From assembly GCA_035536935.1 (NCBI GenBank), contig DATLNC010000106.1, positions 1-22,100 on the forward strand: 22,100 bases of DNA. The letters run 5' to 3'. Below the pieces are notes generated by a model. That model saw nothing but the letters and a program-made list of their open reading frames with translations. It ran no database searches and was not told the DNA's origin. This document shows, in pieces, positions 7,619-13,364 of the stretch; positions within the stretch are counted from its first letter, which is position 1, and every line of letters begins with the position of its first letter. Position numbers and translations under genes: made by a program. This stretch comes from DATMER01 sp035536935. Lineage in GTDB: Bacteria > Acidobacteriota > Thermoanaerobaculia > Multivoradales > UBA5704.

Positions 7619-8890
7619 CTACAGTACGGGCGCCATCATGCAGGCCAGGCGGTCCACGAGCTTCTTGAGCGGCGGGCGGCGGCGCCAGAGCGTGCGGTGG
7701 ATCTCGGTGGCGCTGTGCAGGTCTTCCTCGAAGGCTTCTTCCATCCGCCGGGCCACGTCCTCGTCGAGCATCGCGAGGTCGCACTCGGCGTTGAACAGGA
7801 AGGAGCGGAAGTCGAGGTTGGTCGAGCCCACGATTGAGACGTAGCCGTCGGCCACCAGGCTCTTGGCGTGCAGGATCGAGGTCTGGTACTCGAAGATCCG
7901 CACGCCCCTGGAGAGCAGCCGCTCGTAGTAGCCGTGCGCGGCATGGCGGACGATGGGCACGTCGGTCTTCCCGGGCAGGAGGAGCCGGACGTCGACGCCG
8001 CGCTGCGCGGCTTGGCCCAGGATGTGGACCGCGGCCCAGCCCGGGGCGAAGTAGGCGTTGGTGATCCAGACGGTATGCCGGGCAGCGCCCACGATCGCGG
8101 CCAGGGCCGAGGCGGACTCGGCGGTGCCGCGGTTCGGCCGGGAGTCCAGGACCAGGATGCGCGTGCCCGGGGCTGCCGCCTCCGCCGCCGACAGCGGCGG
8201 CAGCTCGAGCGGCTCGCCTCCGGCCCGCACCCAGCCCTCGGAGAAGACCACCGCCATCTCCCAGGCGGCCGGGCCGGCGATGCGGACGTGGGTGTCCCGC
8301 CAGGCCTCCCCCAGGCCGGGGGAGGTCGAGCCGTACTCCTCGCCGATGTTCATCCCGCCAGTGAAGGCGATGTGCCGGTCCACCACCAGGATCTTGCGGT
8401 GGTCGCGGAACGGCTGGTACCAGAGCGCGGTGAAGAGGGGGTGGTAGAGGCGGACCGCGATGCCGCGGCGCTTCATCTCCTGCCAGAAAGCCGAGCGGGT
8501 GGAAAAGGAGCCCAGAGCGTCCGCGAGCACCCGCACCTCGACGCCGCGGCGGGCGGCGAGCGAGAGGTCTTCCAGGAAGCCGCGGCCGGCGGCATCGTCC
8601 TTGTAGATGTAGGACTCCAGCAGGATTTCCCGGCGGGCGGCGGCCACCGCCTCGCGCATAGAGGCGAAGGCGTCCTCGCCGCGGAAGAAGACCTGGGTCT
8701 TGTTGCCGCCGAGGATCGGGGCGCCGTCGATCCGCCGCAGCAGGAACTCGAACCCGGGATCGCGCACGCCGTCGGGCAAGGCGCGGGCGAGCCGTCCCAC
8801 CTGCCGCGCCCGCAGCTCCCGCGGGAGCCGCCGGCCGGGGCCGGGCCGGAGGATGGGCCGGAAGTGCCGGAACCGCGAATGGCGCGACAT
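7619..8890 (-). CDS. Phospholipase D-type cardiolipin synthase (ClsB-like)
   Basis: The 423-aa product carries two complete HKD motifs (HxKxxxxD): H164/K166/D171 in 'FRDHRKILVVDRHIAFTGGM' and H341/K343/D348 in 'ILHAKSLVADGYVSIVGS'. Each is followed by the Gly/Ser-rich 'GGMNIG' or 'GSTNLDFRSF' segment expected of this superfamily. The layout matches bacterial cardiolipin synthases, which join two phospholipid head groups through a phosphatidyl-enzyme intermediate. There are no N-terminal transmembrane helices, which favours the shorter ClsB-like group over ClsA. The N-terminus is very basic ('RPILRPGPGRRLPRELRARQ') and could bind anionic membrane. The start has no Shine-Dalgarno sequence; a CATACT box (minus strand of 8900-8905) lies only 9 nt upstream, so the message may be leaderless. 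A related PLD nuclease or phosphatidyltransferase role cannot be excluded from sequence alone. Confidence 0.88.
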   Translation of the reverse strand: MSRHSRFRHFRPILRPGPGRRLPRELRARQVGRLARALPDGVRDPGFEFLLRRIDGAPILGGNKTQVFFRGEDAFASMREAVAAARREILLESYIYKDDAAGRGFLEDLSLAARRGVEVRVLADALGSFSTRSAFWQEMKRRGIAVRLYHPLFTALWYQPFRDHRKILVVDRHIAFTGGMNIGEEYGSTSPGLGEAWRDTHVRIAGPAAWEMAVVFSEGWVRAGGEPLELPPLSAAEAAAPGTRILVLDSRPNRGTAESASALAAIVGAARHTVWITNAYFAPGWAAVHILGQAAQRGVDVRLLLPGKTDVPIVRHAAHGYYERLLSRGVRIFEYQTSILHAKSLVADGYVSIVGSTNLDFRSFLFNAECDLAMLDEDVARRMEEAFEEDLHSATEIHRTLWRRRPPLKKLVDRLACMMAPVL

Positions 8891-8958
8891 CAGGCCGGCA
8901 GTATGTCAGAAGGTGCGCTTCGCCTGAGGCGGACCTTCAGTGTTGTACGATCGGTTTC
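8891..8958. promoter_or_regulatory. Divergent promoter region with two start-proximal -10 boxes
   Basis: This 68-nt gap separates the divergent cardiolipin synthase and hydrolase genes. The plus strand has TACGAT at 8946-8951, 7 nt before the hydrolase ATG. The minus strand has CATACT (8900-8905), 9 nt before the synthase ATG. Neither start has a Shine-Dalgarno sequence. No convincing -35 box is visible at 16-18 nt for either, so the call rests on the -10-like boxes and their spacing. Confidence 0.3.
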
Positions 8959-9996
8959 ATGCGGAAATGGACCCTGGTGCTCTCGCTGCTCGCAGTCGCG
9001 TTCGTCTCCAACCCGCTCCGGGCCCAGGAGGAGAAAGCGGAGAAATCCCTCGAAGCGCAGGTGAAGGATCTCGCGCAGCAGGTCGAGGCGCTCCAGTACG
9101 ACCTTGACCAGGTGCGCAAGGTCTCGGACGACGCGCAGTTCTGGCTGCGGCTGTCCGACGTTGCCGAGGTGGACAAGGTGCTCCTGACCGGGCCGCCGAA
9201 CCCGAGGGACGAGGAGACCTACGGCATCGCGAACGCGCGGCACCCGATCCGGATCTACCTCTACACGTTCCTGCCCAAGGGTCTGGACAGGTCGAGGAAG
9301 CATCCGGCGATCGTGCTCACGCACGGCGGCGTGCACGGCGACTTCGGCACCTACCATGTGCACCTCGTGCGCGAGATGGTCGAGCGCGGGTACATCGTGC
9401 TGGCCCCCGAGTACCGCGGCTCGACCGGATACGGCCAGGAGATGTACGAGGCGATCGACTACGGCGGGCTCGAGAACGACGACATCGTCGCCAGCCGCGA
9501 CTGGGCCGTCGAGCAGCTCCCGGTCGATCCGAAGCGGATCGCCCTCGTCGGCTGGAGCCACGGCGGGATGATCTCGCTCATGGTCGGCTTCGACCACCCG
9601 GACAAGTTTGCGTGCATCTATGCCGGCGTCCCCGTATCCGACCTCATCACGCGGCTCGGCTACCACGGCCAGGGGTACACGGACCTCTTCGCGGCCGACT
9701 ACCACATCGGCAAGCCCCCCTCGCAGGCGGTCGACGAGTACCGCAAGCGCAGCCCGATCTGGAACGTCGAGAAGCTCAAGCTGCCGCTCATGATCACCTC
9801 GACGACCAACGACCGGGACGTCAACGTCGTCGAGGTGGAGCAGCTGATCGTCCACCTCAAGGCGGCGGGCAAGAGCTTCGAGCACAAGATCTATGAGGAC
9901 GCCCCCGGCGGACACAGCTTCGAACGCATCGACACCACCTACGCGCACAAAGTGCGCAAGGACCTCTACGCGTTCCTCGAGAAGCATCTGAAGTAG
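8959..9996 (+). CDS. Secreted alpha/beta hydrolase, prolyl oligopeptidase (S9)-like
   Basis: The 345-aa product has a signal peptide ('MRKWTLVLSLLAVAFVSNPLRAQ', cleavage probably before or at the Gln). A short acidic/basic coiled coil follows (about 25-60, 'EEKAEKSLEAQVKDLAQQVEAL'). The rest is a single alpha/beta hydrolase domain. The 'THGGVHGDFGTYH' segment forms the oxyanion region. The nucleophile is Ser200 in 'LVGWSHGGMISL' (GxSxG). The acid is Asp285 or Asp287 in 'TTNDRDVNV' and the base is His319 in 'GGHSF'. The order and spacing match the catalytic domain of S9 peptidases (dipeptidyl/acylaminoacyl peptidases), but the beta-propeller that normally gates substrates is missing. A periplasmic esterase or peptidase for open substrates is therefore more likely than a standard oligopeptidase. 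It lacks a Shine-Dalgarno sequence. It ends just before a strong hairpin shared with the convergent glycine-zipper gene. Confidence 0.85.
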   Translation: MRKWTLVLSLLAVAFVSNPLRAQEEKAEKSLEAQVKDLAQQVEALQYDLDQVRKVSDDAQFWLRLSDVAEVDKVLLTGPPNPRDEETYGIANARHPIRIYLYTFLPKGLDRSRKHPAIVLTHGGVHGDFGTYHVHLVREMVERGYIVLAPEYRGSTGYGQEMYEAIDYGGLENDDIVASRDWAVEQLPVDPKRIALVGWSHGGMISLMVGFDHPDKFACIYAGVPVSDLITRLGYHGQGYTDLFAADYHIGKPPSQAVDEYRKRSPIWNVEKLKLPLMITSTTNDRDVNVVEVEQLIVHLKAAGKSFEHKIYEDAPGGHSFERIDTTYAHKVRKDLYAFLEKHLK

Positions 9997-10016
9997 GGCA
10001 GGGGAGAGGATGAGGA

Positions 10017-10042
10017 CCCGCCGGAGGTGGCCCTCCGGCGGG
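10017..10042. terminator. Perfect 11-bp GC-rich hairpin between convergent genes
   Basis: CCCGCCGGAGG (10017-10027) and CCTCCGGCGGG (10032-10042) pair perfectly around a TGGC loop. The hairpin lies 20 nt past the hydrolase stop and 28 nt from the stop of the opposing gene, so it can act in both directions. There is no T-run after it, so it may stop polymerase with Rho or protect 3' ends. Confidence 0.6.
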
Positions 10043-10070
10043 TATCTGGATCAGATCGGATCAGGTCGGC

Positions 10071-10505
10071 TTAGCGCCGGCAGCGGCCGTTGTGGCTGTT
10101 GCCACCCCGGCTGGCGCGAGCCCGCCGGTTGTAGTTGGAACGGTTGTCGTTCCGGTAGGCCCGGCCGCGGTTGTTGCGGTAGGACTGCGACGAAGCGTAG
10201 TAGTCCGCCTCGCGCTCGGCGTCCCGGCGGGCGTCCTTCTCCTGCTTGTAGTCGCTGTAGGCACCGGCGGCGGCGCCCACCGAGGCCCCGACGGCCGCTC
10301 CCTTGAGGAGCTCGACGCCGCGGGTCCGGCCGCGGACGACCTGGGTGACGGCGCCGACGGCGGCACCGGCCGCGGCGCCCTTCACCATGCGGTCCGAGCC
10401 GCCGGTGTCACGGTCGCGGGCCTGGGCCGCAACTGCTCCGCCGAGGAACAGGACGGCCATCAGGAACATTGCGATGAAGACTCGCTGTTTCGCCATGCTG
10501 AACAT
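10071..10505 (-). CDS. Exported glycine-zipper protein with Arg/Asn-rich tail
   Basis: The product is 144 aa. A signal peptide ('FIAMFLMAVLFLGGAVAAQA') is followed by two Gly/Ala-rich zipper helices, 'MVKGAAAGAAVGAVTQVV' and 'LLKGAAVGASVGAAAGAYSD'. These are typical of small outer-membrane or periplasmic glycine-zipper proteins that pack or oligomerise in membranes. A charged linker 'QEKDARRDAEREADYY' and a very basic Asn/Arg/Tyr-rich tail (last about 45 residues) follow. I place the start at ATG 10505 because AAGGAGAAGGAG lies 7 nt upstream; a second ATG three codons later is possible, and a longer frame to 10547 has no support. Substrate or partner is unknown. The tail could bind anionic envelope polymers or nucleic acid, but that is speculation. 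Confidence 0.75.
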   Translation of the reverse strand: MFSMAKQRVFIAMFLMAVLFLGGAVAAQARDRDTGGSDRMVKGAAAGAAVGAVTQVVRGRTRGVELLKGAAVGASVGAAAGAYSDYKQEKDARRDAEREADYYASSQSYRNNRGRAYRNDNRSNYNRRARASRGGNSHNGRCRR

Positions 10506-10752
10506 TTCTCGTCTCCTTCTCCTTGAAGTCGTCCCGCTTCGATCCATATCTCAAGACTGACGACTCTCTAGTTTCTGCGGCGTCCCGGAGGGTTCTCTCC
10601 GGTGGCCACTACACCATAGATCAAGAGCTATGCCAGGGCGGGCTCTGTCTCGTAAGCTGCTGTCCAGCAGTGACTTAGGGGAGGATTGAGGAATTTCCGC
10701 CCGGCCTGGGAACGTCCCCTCCTCAGGACGGCTTGTCTCTCGTGAAGGCCAG
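10506..10752. other. Intergenic region with two small hairpins, no gene seen
   Basis: This 247-nt gap between two minus-strand genes has no convincing coding region. It contains the hairpins CCGGAG/CTCCGG (10585-10590 with 10597-10602) and CTGCT/AGCAG (10657-10661 with 10666-10670). These could form the 3' end of the lipoprotein message or the leader of the glycine-zipper message. No clear sigma70 promoter was found. Confidence 0.4.
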
Positions 10753-11136
10753 CTAGCCGATGGGGTTCGCGGCGTACACGATCTCCGGCTTCTTCAAGAG
10801 GCCCTTTTCGACGATGACGTCGTCCGAGTCTCCCAGGGTGCCGTTCGGTCCGGGGGAGATCAACTGGTAGAGGTCGTCCCGCAGCCGGCGGTAGTGGAGC
10901 GGGTTGCCCCACGCGTCGTTCATGGACAGCTCGGCCCGCAGCATGGGATCGACATCGCCGAGCTGGGCGGGGAAGGTATAGTTGCCGGTCGGATCGGTCG
11001 TGAGGTGGAGGCTCAGGGCATGGGCCCAATCGAAAAGCTGCTTTTCGGTCTGTATCTGCTTGCCGCCGCATCCGGCAACCAGGGCGGCCATCAGGACCAT
11101 CATGAGGAACAGCCCGGTCCAGCGCAGTCGCGTCAT
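10753..11136 (-). CDS. Lipoprotein with GspG-like (type II secretion pseudopilin) C-terminal fold
   Basis: The product is 127 aa. The N-terminus has a basic start, a hydrophobic core and a lipobox 'LVAGC', so it should be lipidated and held in the envelope. The rest resembles the C-terminal part of major pseudopilins: 'MNDAWGNPLHYRR', then 'LYQLISPGPNGTLGDSDDV', the Asp/Gly-rich loop that binds calcium in GspG. The N-terminal prepilin helix of a true pseudopilin is absent, so this is not a pilus subunit. Such lipoprotein variants probably reuse only the globular fold. The start is ATG 11136, with AAAGGAG six bases upstream; extension to 11169 is not supported. It stands alone, with no type II secretion genes nearby. 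Confidence 0.72.
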   Translation of the reverse strand: MTRLRWTGLFLMMVLMAALVAGCGGKQIQTEKQLFDWAHALSLHLTTDPTGNYTFPAQLGDVDPMLRAELSMNDAWGNPLHYRRLRDDLYQLISPGPNGTLGDSDDVIVEKGLLKKPEIVYAANPIG

Positions 11137-11337
11137 CTGCTTCTCCTTTGTGGGCACACGCGGTCCCATCCTCTGATCGAGGGTGGTGCTCCGGTCATGA
11201 AACGGCTTTGTGTGCTTGAGCCTATCATGGCCTTCCTTTCCGATGGACTACAAGAAGGCCGAAAACCAGAGAGCCTGTCCGTCCTAATGCTTGATCCTGG
11301 AGATCTGTCTTTCAGCGATCATCAAGAGGGGGACAGA

Positions 11338-11751
11338 ATGAACGCTCTGGATACGATCACGTTGGTCGTTTCACTCCTGGCGGTGCTCAGCATCTCAAGT
11401 GAGCGGTTGGTGGAGATCATCAAAGGTTGGGTTCCGTTCCTCAGCAAGGAGAATGAGGACGCCAATAAGGAAAGGCATAGGAAATGGCTGCTCCAGCTAC
11501 TGGCCGTGGGTGCAGGGATCGTGACCGCCTCTCTGGCCGTACCCATGTTCCCCTCCGGAATCGCACCTGGACCCGCCCAGATTGTAGGCCTCGGATTCCT
11601 GGCGAGTGGCGGATCCGGGTTCTGGAATGCAATTCTGGGCTACTTGAAGGGCATCAAAGACATCAAGCAGGTTCAGGCGCTGGAACAGAAAAAGAGCGTG
11701 GCTGCGGCAGGCGACGCTCAGATACGAGCCAAGCTTCTGCGAGCGGCCTAA
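11338..11751 (+). CDS. Small membrane protein of unknown function, 137 aa
   Basis: ATG 11338 follows a purine-rich GAGGGGGA Shine-Dalgarno element, so I prefer it to upstream in-frame ATGs. Likely membrane segments are residues 6-20 ('TITLVVSLLAVLSIS') and about 50-70 ('WLLQLLAVGAGIVTASLAV'). A third, weaker one spans about 78-100 ('AQIVGLGFLASGGSGFWNAIL'). Between the first two is a polar, charged loop ('KENEDANKERHRK'). The C-terminal 35 residues are helical and charged ('LKGIKDIKQVQALEQKK'). The size and the 'FLASGGSGFWNAILGYL' segment recall phage holin-like or transport-accessory proteins, but no lysis gene is near and I do not assign a function. A palindromic repeat begins 32 nt after its stop. 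Confidence 0.65.
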   Translation: MNALDTITLVVSLLAVLSISSERLVEIIKGWVPFLSKENEDANKERHRKWLLQLLAVGAGIVTASLAVPMFPSGIAPGPAQIVGLGFLASGGSGFWNAILGYLKGIKDIKQVQALEQKKSVAAAGDAQIRAKLLRAA

Positions 11752-11782
11752 TTGCTCTGTCACATCAACATTTGCTGGTAAA

Positions 11783-11906
11783 GGCGCGCGCTTTCCCTGG
11801 GTACGTCGGCGTCTCGTCGGCATCCTAATGATATTGGGCCGAAAGCCCCGACCTTCTTGCAGGGGCGACGCCAACGAGATGCCAGCGTACCCAGGGAGAG
11901 CGCGCC
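11783..11906. repeat. Long imperfect inverted repeat (MITE- or REP-like)
   Basis: The left arm (11783-11824) and right arm (about 11865-11906) match over about 40 nt with a few mismatches and a 2-nt gap. They share 'TCCCTGGGTACG' facing 'CGTACCCAGGGA', and 'TCTCGT' facing 'ACGAGA'. A smaller hairpin, GCCCC/GGGGC, sits inside at about 11845-11866. The whole element is about 124 bp and fills most of the gap between two plus-strand genes. It codes for nothing plausible. It looks like a dispersed non-autonomous element; as RNA it would form a long hairpin 20 nt before the M64 start. Confidence 0.8.
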
Positions 11907-11909
11907 CTC

Positions 11910-11918
11910 TGCTAGCAT
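11910..11918 (+). promoter_or_regulatory. Possible extended -10 box, leaderless start of the M64 gene
   Basis: TGCTAGCAT reads as an extended -10 (TGn plus TAGCAT at 11913-11918) placed 8 nt before ATG 11927. There is no Shine-Dalgarno sequence, so the transcript could begin at or next to the start codon. The position just beyond the palindromic repeat would separate this gene from upstream transcription. Confidence 0.35.
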
Positions 11919-11926
11919 GCGCAGCC

Positions 11927-13339
11927 ATGATCTCAGCCCTGCTCGCGTTCTCTCTCCTGGCTGCCCCCTCTGTCGCCAATGATCCCGCCTCCGCACCGCG
12001 CACGATGCGGGTGGACTACTACCATTCGGGGGATGCCTCCCAGGAGCGGTTCAGCCTGGACAAGGTCGTCCTCGAGCCCGGCGCCTGGCCGGGCAACCCG
12101 GCCCGCCCTGTCGATGACACGAACCTGGGCAAGTACCTCTTCGAGGTGCTGGACAGGGGGACCAACCGCGTCGTCTACTCGCGCGGCTTCGCGTCGATCT
12201 ATGGCGAGTGGGAGACCACCGGCGAGGCGCGGGAGGCCTGGCAGACGTTCCACGAGTCGCTCCGCTTCCCGGTCCCCTCGGCGCCCGTTCAGGTAGTCCT
12301 CAAGAAGCGCGACGCGCGCAACGCCTTCCGCGAGGTCTGGTCGGTGCTCGTCGATCCGGCAGACCCGTTCGTCGATTCCTCGGCGCCGCCCTCTCCGGGT
12401 GAGCTTCTGGAGATCGAGCGCAACGGCCCGCCGGCCGAGAAGGTCGACTTCCTGATCCTCGGCGACGGCTACACCGCGGCCGAGCGGGGCAAGTTCGCGA
12501 AGGACGCCCGCCGGCTGGCGGACATCCTCTTTGCCACCTCGCCGTTCAAGGAGCGCCGCCGCGACTTCAACGTCTGGGGGCTCTGCCCGCCGGCCGCGGA
12601 GTCGGGGATCTCCCGCCCCTCGACCGGCATCCACCGCCGCTCTCCCGTGGGCGCCACCTACGATGCCTTCCGCTCCGAGCGCTACGTGCTGACCTTCGAC
12701 AACCGCGCCCTGCGCGACGTGGCCGCCTTCGCGCCCTACGAGTTCGTCGAGATCCTGACCAACACGCGCACTTACGGCGGCGGCGGCATCTTCGGCCTCT
12801 TCTCGACCGTGGCCGCGGACAGCCTGTGGTCGCCCTACGTGTTCATCCACGAGTTCGGTCACCATTTCGCCGGGCTGGCGGACGAGTACTACACCTCGGA
12901 CGTGGCCTACGAGCCGGCGCAGGAGCTGGTAGAGCCCTGGGAGCCGAACGTCACGGCCCACATCGAGGGCGGCAGCCTCAAGTGGAAGGACCTGGTCGAG
13001 CCGGGCACGCCGATCCCCACCCCCTGGTCCAAGGAGGCGTTCGAGAAGCATTCGGAGGAGATCCAGAAGCGCCGCCGGAAGATCCGCGCCGAGAACCGGC
13101 CGGAGGAGGAGATGGACGCCCTCTTCCTGGAGCAGCGGAAGGTGGAGACGAAGCTCTTGAGCAGCGAGAGGTACGCCGGCAAGGTGGGAGCGTTCGAGGG
13201 GGCGAACTACTCGGCCAAGGGCTACTTCCGGGGCCAGGCCGATTGCATCATGTTCACCCGCAACGAGGTTCCCTTCTGCCACGTCTGCCAGCGCGGCATC
13301 GAGCGGGTCATCGATCTCTATACGCAGCCGGCCCCCTGA
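11927..13339 (+). CDS. Secreted M64-family (IgA peptidase-like) zinc metallopeptidase
   Basis: The product is 470 aa. The signal peptide 'MISALLAFSLLAAPSVA' directs it to the periplasm or outside. The N-terminal part (about 25-140) is a beta-rich domain ('RVDYYHSGDASQERFSLDKV') common in M64 proteins. The catalytic domain begins near 'KVDFLILGDGYTAAERGKF' (about 170). It contains the zinc motif HEFGH (His308, Glu309, His312), followed by 'HFAGLADEYY', which supplies the third metal-site region. A C-terminal 'YFRGQADCIMFTRNEVPFCHVC' has Cys residues that could form a disulfide. The family is named after an IgA peptidase of Clostridium ramosum, but environmental members probably have other substrates. 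Starting at 11927 gives the signal peptide; starts nearer 11828 lie in the repeat. Its stop is 25 nt before the TamB-TamA-like fusion, so the two are probably co-transcribed. Confidence 0.88.
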   Translation: MISALLAFSLLAAPSVANDPASAPRTMRVDYYHSGDASQERFSLDKVVLEPGAWPGNPARPVDDTNLGKYLFEVLDRGTNRVVYSRGFASIYGEWETTGEAREAWQTFHESLRFPVPSAPVQVVLKKRDARNAFREVWSVLVDPADPFVDSSAPPSPGELLEIERNGPPAEKVDFLILGDGYTAAERGKFAKDARRLADILFATSPFKERRRDFNVWGLCPPAAESGISRPSTGIHRRSPVGATYDAFRSERYVLTFDNRALRDVAAFAPYEFVEILTNTRTYGGGGIFGLFSTVAADSLWSPYVFIHEFGHHFAGLADEYYTSDVAYEPAQELVEPWEPNVTAHIEGGSLKWKDLVEPGTPIPTPWSKEAFEKHSEEIQKRRRKIRAENRPEEEMDALFLEQRKVETKLLSSERYAGKVGAFEGANYSAKGYFRGQADCIMFTRNEVPFCHVCQRGIERVIDLYTQPAP

Positions 13340-13364
13340 GGCGGGTTAACATGGCTCGATCACC

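Noticed and set aside
10894..11337. N-terminal extension of the 137-aa membrane protein gene
   Set aside because: The extended frame overlaps the lipoprotein gene antisense and has no ribosome-binding site; ATG 11338 has one.
11338..11751. Phage holin
   Set aside because: Size and helices fit loosely, but there is no endolysin, spanin or other phage gene in the window.
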